Of a DNA stretch of 30,896 nucleotides, positions 15,899-24,654 are shown in pieces. The translations under genes and the position numbers were made by a program. The stretch's first letter is position 1. Every line of letters begins with the position of its first letter. The notes under the pieces were generated by a model that saw nothing but the letters and a program-made list of their open reading frames with translations, searched no databases and was not told the DNA's origin. This DNA is from Candidatus Electronema nielsenii (GTDB lineage: Bacteria > Desulfobacterota > Desulfobulbia > Desulfobulbales > Desulfobulbaceae), in NCBI GenBank assembly GCA_026122915.1, contig JAGIXO010000006.1, forward strand, positions 1 to 30,896, given 5' to 3'.

Positions 15899-17707
15899 AT
15901 GGATACGGCATTAGACAAGCCGCTGGAACTGGGCGAGCCGGAAACTCTGCACGGAATCAGCGGTTCGCCCGGCATTGTGGTGGGGAAGGTGGTGGTCTTC
16001 AGCCCGCTGGCCGAGGGTTTTATTCGTTACCAGCTGGAGGAAGGCGCGGCAAGTAAGGAGGAACAACGTTTTCTATCCGCTGTTGAGCAAGCCGAGCAAA
16101 GTCTGATCAGCCTGCGGCAGCAATTTGAGGGCGATCTGGCTGATACAGTGGCGATTGTTGACTCGCACATCCGCATGATACGTGATAGGATGATCGTCGA
16201 GCAGAGTCTCAATTTGATTCGCCAGAAACAGATCAATGCCGAATGGGCGCTGGACCTTTCTCTCCGCCTCATCAAGAAGAAATTCGACCATATTGCCGAC
16301 GATTACATCCGTAGCCGCTTTGCCGATGTGGAATACGTGGCCCAGTTAGTGGCGGAGCAGTTGACCGGCCAAGGCCGCAGCTTTCCAGCTGGTTTTGCCG
16401 AACCGGTGATCGTGGTAGGTGAAGACTTTTCGCCTGAAGACACGATCAAAATGCACACGGACAAGGTGCTGGGATTCCTGACCGAAAAAGGCGGAGCCAC
16501 CTCGCACACCGCCATTGTCGCCCGCTCGCTCGGCCTGCCAGCAGTAGTTGGTGTGGCAGACATCACTCAGCTCTGCCGCACCGGCGACACGGTTATTCTC
16601 GACGGCTACAATGGCCGAGTCTGCCTGCATCCGACCATGGATCAGCAGCAGCTGCATCTCGAATATGACCGCCAGCACCGCGCCTTTTCCGATGAAATGA
16701 GCTGGTACATTCATCTTGCCTCGGAAACTGTGGACGGGCTGCGGATGCGTCTTTCCGCCAATATCGAAATCCCGAATGAGCTGGAATCAGTCATTTATTA
16801 CGGGGCTGACGGTATCGGCCTGTTCCGCTCGGAATTCGGCTATTTCCAGTGCCGACAGTTGCCCAGCGAAGAAGATTTGTTCACCGTTTATCGGGACATG
16901 GTTGCTGCCTTGTCACCGCAGCCGGTCACGATTCGCACCTTAGATGTGGGCGGCGACAAATTAGCCGCGCATCTACCTAACAGCGGTTTGCATTTTGCTC
17001 GTGAACGCAATCCAGCCTTAGGGTTACGCTCCATCCGTTTTTCTCTGCGTGAACAAGACCTGTTCATCACACAACTCCGCGCTTTACTGCGGGCTTCTGG
17101 TCATGGCAGACTACGTATTCTTCTGCCGTTGATCTCTTCTCTCAATGAGCTACGGCAGACGCGAGCGGTGATCGACAAGGTTATGGAGCAGCTGACCCAA
17201 GAAGGAATTCCTTTCAATGCGGAAACCGAAATCGGGATTATGATTGAGGTACCCAGCGCGGTGGTTATGGCTGATACGCTGGCAGTAGAGGTGGACTTCT
17301 TCAGCATCGGCACCAACGATTTGATTCAATATGCACTGGCTATTGATAGAGGCAATGAGTACGTGGCTTCTATGTACGACCCCTTGCATCCAGCGGTATT
17401 GCGGATGATCAACCAAACCATTGAAGCTGGCCACCGGCAAGGGATCGAAGTTTCGCTTTGTGGTGAAATGGCTGGCGATGTGTTCACTGCACCAGTGCTG
17501 CTTGGTCTTGGCTTAGATGAGCTGTCAATGCGGCCTTCTGCTATTCCGCATGTCAAACGACTGCTGCGCCATTCCACCTTTGGCAGACTGACTGCATTAG
17601 CCAAGCAGCTGCTTAACTGCGGCGATAGCAGTGAGACCAAGGCCCTGCTTAAACAATATCTGACTGACAACTACCCTGATCAGTTTGCCGACAATGAACG
17701 AGCGTGA
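15899..17707 (+). CDS. ptsI: Phosphoenolpyruvate-protein phosphotransferase (PTS enzyme I)
   Basis: The 602-residue cytoplasmic enzyme takes phosphate from PEP and passes it to HPr. The N-terminal domain starts LHGISGSPGIVVGKVVVF. The phospho-His is His203 in GGATSHTAIVARSLGLPAVVG. The PEP-binding barrel has DGIGLFRSEF, LGLRSIRFSL, IGIMIEVPSAVVMAD, FFSIGTNDLIQYALAIDR and the catalytic Cys521 in SLCGEMAGD, all intact. I start at the ATG at 15899, with AAGGAG 7 nt upstream; the frame stays open further into the HPr gene, but the homology starts here. The stop overlaps the thiL start by 14 bp. Confidence 0.95.
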   Translation: MDTALDKPLELGEPETLHGISGSPGIVVGKVVVFSPLAEGFIRYQLEEGAASKEEQRFLSAVEQAEQSLISLRQQFEGDLADTVAIVDSHIRMIRDRMIVEQSLNLIRQKQINAEWALDLSLRLIKKKFDHIADDYIRSRFADVEYVAQLVAEQLTGQGRSFPAGFAEPVIVVGEDFSPEDTIKMHTDKVLGFLTEKGGATSHTAIVARSLGLPAVVGVADITQLCRTGDTVILDGYNGRVCLHPTMDQQQLHLEYDRQHRAFSDEMSWYIHLASETVDGLRMRLSANIEIPNELESVIYYGADGIGLFRSEFGYFQCRQLPSEEDLFTVYRDMVAALSPQPVTIRTLDVGGDKLAAHLPNSGLHFARERNPALGLRSIRFSLREQDLFITQLRALLRASGHGRLRILLPLISSLNELRQTRAVIDKVMEQLTQEGIPFNAETEIGIMIEVPSAVVMADTLAVEVDFFSIGTNDLIQYALAIDRGNEYVASMYDPLHPAVLRMINQTIEAGHRQGIEVSLCGEMAGDVFTAPVLLGLGLDELSMRPSAIPHVKRLLRHSTFGRLTALAKQLLNCGDSSETKALLKQYLTDNYPDQFADNERA

Positions 17708-18722
17708 GCTGATTGAACATATCCGACAGCTGACTCAACCGAGCGGCAACGGCCTGATTCAAGGCATTGGTGACGATTGCGCAGTGATTGAGAAAAATCG
17801 CGAAACAGTCTGGCTGCTGACGATGGATACCCTGATTGAGTCGGTGCATTTCAACTGCGCTTGGCATCCGCCCGAATTGCTGGGTCGTAAGGCAGTAGCC
17901 GTCAACGTCAGCGATATCGCGGCAATGGGTGGCAGACCGCTCTTCGTGTTGCTCTCGCTGGGCCTGCCTACAGGTTTTTCCACAAACTGGGCAAGTCAGC
18001 TAATGCGGGGAATCACTCATGCCTGCGCCGAACAAGGCTGCCTGCTGATCGGCGGTGATACGGTATGTAGCCCCGCTGGAGTACATCTGACCTTGACGGT
18101 GATCGGTGAGATGCGGAAAGAGCAGGTAGTGTACCGGCATGGAGCAAAGAGCGGTGACGTGGTTTGGGTTTCTGGGCCACTGGGCTGGTCAGCTGCGGGG
18201 TTATCTCTCCTGCAAGCAGGCAAGGAAGCAGATGATCCGCAATGGCAGCAGCTGATTCAGGCTCATCTTGCCCCGCAGCCGCGCACTACTATGGGGCAAT
18301 TGTTAGCCGAAACGGGCTTGGTTCATGCAATGATGGACATGTCTGACGGCTTGGCCACTGATTTAGCCCATATCTGCGGGCAAAGCGGAGTCGGGGCGAC
18401 CATTGAAGCGCACCTGCTGCCGGGTGGCAGTGCGCTGGGTGCAGCAGGCGAATTGCTTGGCCAAGACCCCTTGACGTGGATGGTATCAGGCGGCGAAGAT
18501 TACGAGCTACTTTTCACCAGCGCAGAGACAGACAGCGAAACATTACAGCACTTGGTTGCAGAGCAGGGTTTGACTGTGCATCCGATAGGAACGATCAGGC
18601 AAGGGCAGGGTTTGCGCTTGATTCGTAACAACAGGGTTGAGGAAAATATTTCTTTTCAGGGCTTTGATCATTTCAAAAAGGGGGAACGATCATGCATAGG
18701 AACAAATGCTGGGTCGGAATAA
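17694..18722 (+). CDS. thiL: Thiamine-monophosphate kinase
   Basis: The 342-residue enzyme phosphorylates thiamine monophosphate to the diphosphate cofactor. Family motifs occur in order: GIGDDCAVIE, LLTMDTLIESVHF, GRKAVAVNVSDIAAMGGRPLFVLLSLGLP, LIGGDTVCSP, MMDMSDGLATDLAHIC and VSGGEDYELLFT; the acidic metal and ATP ligands are present. I use the ATG at 17694, inside the end of ptsI. A TTG nine bases earlier is less likely. No strong Shine-Dalgarno is seen, so translation is probably coupled to ptsI. Its place in a PTS gene run looks like operon convenience rather than shared function. Confidence 0.95.
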   Translation: MNERELIEHIRQLTQPSGNGLIQGIGDDCAVIEKNRETVWLLTMDTLIESVHFNCAWHPPELLGRKAVAVNVSDIAAMGGRPLFVLLSLGLPTGFSTNWASQLMRGITHACAEQGCLLIGGDTVCSPAGVHLTLTVIGEMRKEQVVYRHGAKSGDVVWVSGPLGWSAAGLSLLQAGKEADDPQWQQLIQAHLAPQPRTTMGQLLAETGLVHAMMDMSDGLATDLAHICGQSGVGATIEAHLLPGGSALGAAGELLGQDPLTWMVSGGEDYELLFTSAETDSETLQHLVAEQGLTVHPIGTIRQGQGLRLIRNNRVEENISFQGFDHFKKGERSCIGTNAGSE

Positions 18723-19141
18723 CAGCTTTGGCGTTGTCATTCCTTGCTCTGTTACTGACAGTTCTCCCCTCCTGCTTGATTCAAGAAAAAATCTTTGTGC
18801 TTGAGCGGAAATTGTACGATGAAACTGCGGCCTATTCGTTTGATATCCAAAGCTGTAATAATGGAAATGAATGTACTTTTCTGAATGAGACAGAGAAGAA
18901 CGCAGCAGAGATGAAATGCCTTTATCGCAGATTGCGAATCTACAACCTTGCTATGATGCTGGTTGCCTGCGCTGCGATTGGCACTGCTGCTTGGTCATGG
19001 CGAAAAGAACGGGTAAAAGAATTTTGCCTTTTCAGCATTGCCTCATCTTCAGTCGCGCTGTCTTGGCAGCATGTTGGTGCTGCGCTTGCGGTCAGCATTG
19101 CTCTCTTCGTTTTCACTGTGCTGACGGTAAAGCTCAATTGA
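18692..19141 (+). CDS. Small integral membrane protein of unknown function
   Basis: The 149-residue protein has a first hydrophobic helix (about 10-30), a Cys-containing loop of some 55 residues (SFDIQSCNNGNECTFLN), and three further hydrophobic segments (about 84-101, 111-124 and 128-147), so about four membrane helices. I recognise no family. The start overlaps the thiL end by 31 bp and has AGGGGG at a good distance, supporting a real gene. The two Cys in the loop could form a disulfide if that loop faces the periplasm. It converges on the Sel1-repeat gene with only 14 bp between the stops, and I see no hairpin there. Confidence 0.7.
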   Translation: MHRNKCWVGITALALSFLALLLTVLPSCLIQEKIFVLERKLYDETAAYSFDIQSCNNGNECTFLNETEKNAAEMKCLYRRLRIYNLAMMLVACAAIGTAAWSWRKERVKEFCLFSIASSSVALSWQHVGAALAVSIALFVFTVLTVKLN

Positions 19142-19155
19142 ACACTTCGGTTGAG

Positions 19156-20781
19156 TCAGAATGAGTCCTGAAGATGACGGAAGTAGTCCCGTGCTTTGGC
19201 CTTTTGAGCAGCAGGCAGGGCGGTATCAATGTCCTGCCGCTGGGTTTTGGCCTGCTGTTTCTGCTCCTCACTCAGGCCGTTGTCATGACTAACTGCCACG
19301 GAAAGCCACGCATGAGCTAAGGCTGCATCCTGCGGACAGCCTTGGCCTTGCAAGCAGCATTCTGCTGCCTCTAATTGGGCCAAACCGTAGTTGAGCTGGG
19401 CTGCGTAAAGCAGCCATTCAAAACTGAGCTGCGCATCTTGGGCAACTGCATCTCCTGCTCCGTCCCGACAGATCATTGATAACGCATAGGCTGCTGGCCC
19501 GTGGCCGAGATTAGCTGCCTCAGTCAACCAGCGCACAGCTTCAGGGATACTCTGCTCGACCTCCCATTCAGGATCGCCAGCGAGATACATCTGAGCAACC
19601 TCCAGCTGCGCCTCTGCCTCATTTGCCTCTGCCCGCTGAAGCAGCACCTCAAAGGTGCTGGGCTTAAAGGTGGTTTCGCTACAGAGAGCGCGGAGATGTT
19701 TCCGGTAGCAGTGCAACTCTTCCAGCGTGATCGGCAAGAGACCCATGAACAACGCCGGGCGATTGAGAAAATCATCAGCCGTGAGCGAAGCATGAACACA
19801 TTCTTGACCGGGCTGCGCAGCGTGCGCCAGCAGTCGAGCTGGGTTAGTCTTTTTCGGCATGTGCTCAAAGCGGGTTGGGCAGATCAGGAGCTGCACCCCG
19901 TGCCGGTCTTTCAAAACTGCTTTGCAAACCACCCAAGACCCGTCTTCTTCCGCATAACTATAAACACCGCCGGTAAGAATCTGATATTCTTCTCGCACCT
20001 GCTCGCCCAGCTGAATTATACTGATGCCACGCTGAACAATCCGATTCAACCAGTAGCGGCTTTTTTTGCTGTCTCTCGGTAAATCCACGCCGAGCAGATA
20101 ACGATCTGCCAGCATAGCCATTGCGTTGGGATCGTCGCGCCACGCTGCATAAGAACCGGCTTTGCGGAGCCACGCTGGCGAGTTGTCGCTCAGGCAATCA
20201 TAGACCGAATCAACATAGAGCTGCCAACCTCGGAAATCGCTGTCCGTTAGCGGGCGATCTTGAATGAAGATGCTGTTTGCGGCAAAGGACTGCGCAGGGA
20301 TAGGCAGATGCTCTGCGCCAAAGGAACCGTCAATGGCATCAACGTCCAACGTCAGCTCTTGTTCAGAGAGTTGCTCAGGCACGTGAAGGAAGCGTCCAGC
20401 ATAGCGCAGCACATGGACAAAGCCGTCCTCAGCATGAACCACTTTGACGATCCGGTAGAGACCACCGTTTCGCTCCTGCATAGCGTATATGCCACCGGGC
20501 AGAGGATATGGCGTGCTGCTTTCCGCGACCAGACGGTGTTCAATCGCCCGCTGATGCTGCGGGTTTATCTCTGGCAAAGCTGTCTCTGCTTCTGGCTGGG
20601 AACTGAGATCGAATTCTGGTGCTAACGCGGACAAGGGTTCGTCCTTGATGCGGATACTGTCCAAGGCTGTACAGCTCTCTGCTTCCTCTCCCTCATGACG
20701 AAAGGAGGCAGCCTCCAGCTGTTTACGCCGGTCGTGTCTGTCGGAATCTGCCAGTTTTTTAAGAAAGTCGAAAAAGGACAT
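19156..20781 (-). CDS. Sel1-repeat (TPR-like) protein
   Basis: The 541-residue soluble protein ends in about three Sel1-type repeats: EAEAQLEVAQMYLAGDP..EAVRWLTEAANLGHGPAAYALSMICRDG, then FEWLLYAAQLNYGLAQLEAAECCLQGQG, then AHAWLSVAV. These repeats make superhelical scaffolds for protein contacts. The N-terminal 400 residues are less clear; two similar blocks (GGIYAMQERNGGLYRIVKVVHAEDGFVHVLRYAGRF and GGVYSYAEEDGSWVVCKAVLKDRHGVQLLICPTRF) look like a duplicated beta-rich domain with an intervening LADRYLLGVD Sel1-like stretch. No signal peptide is present. I start at the ATG at 20781 (MSFFDFLKKLADS). The gene is divergent from moxR across a 267-bp gap in which I see no clear promoter. Confidence 0.85.
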   Translation of the reverse strand: MSFFDFLKKLADSDRHDRRKQLEAASFRHEGEEAESCTALDSIRIKDEPLSALAPEFDLSSQPEAETALPEINPQHQRAIEHRLVAESSTPYPLPGGIYAMQERNGGLYRIVKVVHAEDGFVHVLRYAGRFLHVPEQLSEQELTLDVDAIDGSFGAEHLPIPAQSFAANSIFIQDRPLTDSDFRGWQLYVDSVYDCLSDNSPAWLRKAGSYAAWRDDPNAMAMLADRYLLGVDLPRDSKKSRYWLNRIVQRGISIIQLGEQVREEYQILTGGVYSYAEEDGSWVVCKAVLKDRHGVQLLICPTRFEHMPKKTNPARLLAHAAQPGQECVHASLTADDFLNRPALFMGLLPITLEELHCYRKHLRALCSETTFKPSTFEVLLQRAEANEAEAQLEVAQMYLAGDPEWEVEQSIPEAVRWLTEAANLGHGPAAYALSMICRDGAGDAVAQDAQLSFEWLLYAAQLNYGLAQLEAAECCLQGQGCPQDAALAHAWLSVAVSHDNGLSEEQKQQAKTQRQDIDTALPAAQKAKARDYFRHLQDSF

Positions 20782-21048
20782 GCCAAGAGAGTGCGGTGAA
20801 AGTTGCAATGTGTGCAGCGCAGAAGTATATAAGAGTTATGCCGCTCAATTGTACAAAGCGTGGGGGACACAGCGCGCCGTGACCTTCTGATCTCCTCACA
20901 CTCATGAGTTCCGAACAAACACACTGGTGAGTTCCCTAGTATGATTCTGGAACAGTGTAGGGCGAAAAGCAGCTTATGTCAATTGTTCAGAAAGCCTCCG
21001 GCGCAGGAGGACGGCAGGTACGGAATAAACAACCACAGGAGAATACCG

Positions 21049-22073
21049 ATGAATCAGACTGTTGACAGCGGCGCAGCATCAGGGATCAAGCCTCGGTTGC
21101 GGAAATCAGCCGAGCTGTACAGGAAAGCTCGGCTTGGGTTGGACTACTGAAGCACGAGATCGGCAAAAATATTATTGGTCAAGAAAAGTTGATCGAGCGG
21201 TTGCTGATTGGCCTGCTCACTGGTGGACACATTCTCTTAGAAGGTCTGCCGGGTTTAGCGAAAACCTTGGCGGTGAAGACCTTGGCCGCCGCTGTTTCCA
21301 CCGATTTTCGCCGCATTCAGTTCACCCCAGATATGCTGCCTGCGGACATTATTGGCACGGAAATTTACAATCCCAGAGACAGCTCATTTGTGGTTAAGCA
21401 AGGACCGATCTTTGCCTCGCTCATACTCGCTGACGAGATCAACCGCGCTCCATCTAAGGTGCAGTCGGCTCTGCTGGAGGCGATGCAAGAAAAGCAGGTG
21501 ACAATCGGCGAATCTACGTTTCCGCTGCCAGAGCTTTTTCTGGTCTTGGCCACGCAGAACCCAATTGAGCAGGAAGGCACCTATCCCCTACCGGAAGCCC
21601 AAGTGGACCGTTTTATGCTCAAGGTACAGGTGGGGTATCCGACCCGCGAACAAGAGCGGCGCATTCTTGATTTGATTGAACATACTGATGCTCAAGCGGC
21701 AATGCCGCCGATTCTCGCGCCAGAGGATATCCTCGCGGCCCGCAAGGTGGTGGACAGCATTTACGTTGATGATAGGATTAAAGATTACATCGTTGATTTA
21801 GTCTGCGCTACCCGCGAGCCGTCTGGCCTTAACGCTGGAATGCGGGAGTATATCGAAACCGGAGCCTCGCCCAGAGCAACTATTAACCTAAAAGCAGCGG
21901 CCCGCGCTTTAGCTTACCTTGGTGGACGCGGCTATGTTATCCCGGATGACATCAAAAGCTGTGCGTTCGACGTGCTGCGCCACCGGATTCGGATCAGCTA
22001 CGAAGCCGAAGCTGAGGGCATCACCAGCGAGGATATCATCCGCAGACTGTTGGAAACCGTACCGGTGCCGTGA
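21049..22073 (+). CDS. MoxR-type AAA+ ATPase (apparent frameshift near the start)
   Basis: From about 21085 on, the frame encodes a full MoxR ATPase: AEISRAVQESSAWVGLLKHEIGKNIIGQEKL, Walker A LLEGLPGLAKT, LPADIIGTEIY, Walker B ILADEINRAP, sensor 1 LATQNPIEQEGTYPLPEAQVDRFM and a C-terminal lid with SPRATINLKAAARA. The only good start, an ATG at 21049 with AGGAG six bases upstream, is in another frame and gives MNQTVDSGAASG before going astray. Adding one G to the GGG at 21082-21084 would join it exactly to DQASVAEIS. The in-frame alternative is a TTG at 21189, which would cut off the conserved GQ segment. MoxR proteins act as chaperones for the VWA proteins encoded downstream. DUF58 follows after 4 bp. 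Confidence 0.85.
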
Positions 22074-22077
22074 GCAG

Positions 22078-22992
22078 ATGGAAACCGCAGCAATTAAGGA
22101 AATCCTAAAGAAGGTCAGGCAGATTGAAGTCCGCACCCGACGTATGGCGGACAGCAGCTTGGCCGGGAGCTACCATTCGGTCTTCAAAGGCCGGGGCATG
22201 AATTTCGATGAAGTGCGCGAGTATGTACCGGGCGATGAGATTCGTACCATTGATTGGAACGTCACCGCTCGCACGGGTGTTCCCCATGTCAAGAAATTCA
22301 GCGAAGAGCGGGAACTGACCATTATGCTGCTGATCGACCTCAGCGCATCCGGCAGCTTTGGCTCTGGTCAGCAGTCGAAACGGGAAGTGATGGCTGAATT
22401 GGCTGCTGTACTGGCTTTTTCCGCTGTCCGCAACAGCGATAAGGTGGGGCTGCTGCTCTTTTCTGATTTCGCAGAACTGTTCATCGCCCCAGGCAAAGGT
22501 CGCAGCCATATTCTGCGGGTCATCCGGGAGATTCTTTTTTTTCAGCCCCAAGGCAAAGGCACGAATATCGGCGGTGCGTTGGACTTCTTCAGTCGGGTGA
22601 CAAAACGGAAATGCGTGACCTTTCTTCTTTCCGATTTCTGCTTACCCGGTGACTTTGACGACTCCCTGCAAGAGCTTCAGCCTAAGCTGCAACTTGCTGC
22701 TCGCCGTCACGACCTGATTGCGGTCTCTGTCACTGATCCGCGTGAGCTGAAGCTCCCAGAGGCGGGCTGGATCACCTTAGAAGATGCGGAGACTGGCGAA
22801 CAGGTGCTGCTCAACACCTCCGACGACTGGACGCGACAGGCTTATGCTACCTTAGCTGCGGACCAGAGAGAGCGTTTTGCCCGCTCTCTGCGCGGTAGCG
22901 GTATTGACCTGCTTCAGCTTTTCACTGATCAGCCTTACCTTGCTGCCTTGATGGGATTTTTTCGCTCTCGTAGCCGGAGGGTAGCGCGATGA
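22078..22992 (+). CDS. DUF58 domain protein (MoxR partner)
   Basis: The 304-residue protein has the DUF58 core GSYHSVFKGRGMNFDEVREYVPGDEIRTIDWNVTART (about residues 30-65) and a VWA-like fold with a MIDAS-type DLSASGSFG (about 87), GTNIGGALDF and FLLSDFCLPGDF. It has no membrane segment, so it is probably cytoplasmic. DUF58 proteins almost always follow moxR and are thought to work with it on client maturation. I start at the ATG at 22078, five bases after the moxR TGA begins to end; the frame extends further back into moxR, but the homology starts here. Its stop overlaps the next start as ATGA. Confidence 0.92.
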   Translation: METAAIKEILKKVRQIEVRTRRMADSSLAGSYHSVFKGRGMNFDEVREYVPGDEIRTIDWNVTARTGVPHVKKFSEERELTIMLLIDLSASGSFGSGQQSKREVMAELAAVLAFSAVRNSDKVGLLLFSDFAELFIAPGKGRSHILRVIREILFFQPQGKGTNIGGALDFFSRVTKRKCVTFLLSDFCLPGDFDDSLQELQPKLQLAARRHDLIAVSVTDPRELKLPEAGWITLEDAETGEQVLLNTSDDWTRQAYATLAADQRERFARSLRGSGIDLLQLFTDQPYLAALMGFFRSRSRRVAR

Positions 22993-23627
22993 ATCGCTGG
23001 CTTTTCCTACTCCTTCTGCTGGCGATGAACGGTTTTCCGGTTCGATTGCAAGCGGAGAATGTTGCTGTGCCGCTGACAGCTCTGGGGCAGCAAGTTCAGG
23101 CTGCACCCGCTGTTGATGATGAGCTTGGAGAGATTGAACCGCCGCTGCCTTTGCCCGATCAAAACTGGCTGCTGCCCGCAGGAGGCGTGGCTCTGCTGGT
23201 GGTCAGCGGCGGGTTGTTGTTCTTCTATCTACAAAGAAAACACCCTAAGCAGCAAATCCCACCGTTAGCTCATGAAACCGCCCTCCTTCAGCTCTCGCAC
23301 GCTGAAAAGTTAATTGCAGCGCAGAACGGTGCTGCTTTTGCCGCGTTGTTTGATCAGACGTTGCGCGGTTATTTAGAAGAACGCTTTGGCATCACTGCAC
23401 CTAAACAGACCGCAAGCGAGCTGATTTACCTCTTGACTGAAGACGAGGCAAAATTGCCAGAACTGCTGAAGACGCATTCTGAAAACCTGCAAAGTTGGCT
23501 CCACCATTCTGATTTAGTTAAATTTGCCAACGCTACCTTGAGTCAAGAGCAGATGACCACGTTGGCAGCTGAGTTGCGCCTCTTTGTCGAGGCAAGCAAA
23601 GCGGAGGCAGTGAAAAAGCATGGATAG
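22989..23627 (+). CDS. Membrane-anchored protein of the MoxR/Bat operon (DUF4381-like)
   Basis: The 212-residue protein starts with a signal-like segment (MNRWLFLLLLLAMNGFPVRLQA), has a short periplasmic part, one clear membrane helix (LLPAGGVALLVVSGGLLFFYL, about 59-80) and a cytoplasmic helical domain with RGYLEERFGITAPKQTASEL. Layout and place between the DUF58 and VWA genes match the DUF4381-type proteins of these operons, but I am sure only of the architecture. It is coupled to both neighbours (ATGA overlap upstream, 8-bp overlap downstream). It may dock MoxR/DUF58 at the membrane near BatA. Confidence 0.75.
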   Translation: MNRWLFLLLLLAMNGFPVRLQAENVAVPLTALGQQVQAAPAVDDELGEIEPPLPLPDQNWLLPAGGVALLVVSGGLLFFYLQRKHPKQQIPPLAHETALLQLSHAEKLIAAQNGAAFAALFDQTLRGYLEERFGITAPKQTASELIYLLTEDEAKLPELLKTHSENLQSWLHHSDLVKFANATLSQEQMTTLAAELRLFVEASKAEAVKKHG

Positions 23628-24615
23628 TTTCCGTTTCGCCGAACCGTTACTGCTTTGGTTGCTGTTGCTCCTTCCCGTGCTGGCCTTGCTGCGGAGCCGC
23701 AGCGGCGCAGCTCCGGCCCTCATTTTTTCTTCGGTTTCAGCGGTCAAGGCCATTGCCGACAGCCGCAAGGTTAGTCCGGGCAGACTGTTGGCTTGGCTAC
23801 GGCTCGCGGCAGTTGGCCTGCTGATCATCGGCATGGCCAAGCCTCAGTGGGGCAGAATCAATACTGATGTCGAGGCTTCAGGCATTGATATCCTGCTGGC
23901 GGTGGATATTTCTGGCTCAATGAAGGCGTTAGATTTTACCCTCCAAGGCAAGCAGGTTAATCGATTAGACGTGGTCAAGTCGGTAGTAGCCAAGTTCATC
24001 AGCGAACGACCTAACGACCGCATTGGTCTGGTGGCCTTTGCTGGTCGGCCTTACATGGTTTGCCCGCTGACCTTGGATCACGATTGGCTGCGGCTGCGGC
24101 TGAATTCACTACGCATCGGCATGATTGAAGACGGCACCGCTATTGGTTCCGCTATCATTTCCGGGGTGAATCGACTGCGTGATCAAGCCGCCAAATCACG
24201 CATTTTAATCCTGCTCACTGACGGCGTGAATAATGCGGGTAAGGCTGCCCCGCTGATAGCTGCCGAGGCAGCCGCCGCGATGAAAATCAAGGCATATACT
24301 ATCGGCGTGGGCAAACGCGGCGTGGCTGAGATGCCAGTGGAAGATATGTTCGGTCGTCCTCGGATGATTCAGGCTGAAGTCAACATTGATGAGGAAACAC
24401 TGACTAAGGTGGCTACGCTGACTGGGGCCAAATATTTTCGGGCCACGGATACTGACTCGCTGGAGAAAATTTATACGGAGATCAACGCGCTGGAAACCAC
24501 TGTCAGAAAGATCAGGCATTTCTCGCAACACCGGGAGCTATTTGCTTGGCCGGTGCTGGCAGCCTTGTTCCTGTTAGCGGTGGAACTGGTGCTTTCACGA
24601 AAGAAGCTGCCGTAA
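23620..24615 (+). CDS. BatA-like VWA domain membrane protein
   Basis: The 331-residue protein has two N-terminal membrane helices (about 7-23 and 46-69), a von Willebrand A domain with a perfect MIDAS (LLAVDISGSM, about 89-98; GMIEDGTAIGSAI; LLTDGVNN) and a C-terminal helix (LFAWPVLAALFLLAVELVL). This is the BatA layout, with the VWA domain held between membrane helices. BatA proteins are linked to stress tolerance and envelope integrity, and are believed to be clients of MoxR. BatB and BatC-type genes, often next in line, are absent; gspF follows instead. It overlaps the previous gene by 8 bp. Confidence 0.92.
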   Translation: MDSFRFAEPLLLWLLLLLPVLALLRSRSGAAPALIFSSVSAVKAIADSRKVSPGRLLAWLRLAAVGLLIIGMAKPQWGRINTDVEASGIDILLAVDISGSMKALDFTLQGKQVNRLDVVKSVVAKFISERPNDRIGLVAFAGRPYMVCPLTLDHDWLRLRLNSLRIGMIEDGTAIGSAIISGVNRLRDQAAKSRILILLTDGVNNAGKAAPLIAAEAAAAMKIKAYTIGVGKRGVAEMPVEDMFGRPRMIQAEVNIDEETLTKVATLTGAKYFRATDTDSLEKIYTEINALETTVRKIRHFSQHRELFAWPVLAALFLLAVELVLSRKKLP

Positions 24616-24654
24616 CGCACAATCATTCGTTATAACAAGTGGACAAATCTCGCT

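Noticed and set aside
19501..20082. A 193-codon plus-strand open frame opposite the Sel1-repeat gene
   Set aside because: No domain and no ribosome-binding site; the minus-strand Sel1 protein explains the region.
20782..21048. A sigma54 or other clear promoter in the Sel1/moxR divergent gap
   Set aside because: I found no convincing -24/-12 or -35/-10 pair, only a repeated TGAGTTCC and a short palindrome ACTCATGAGT.
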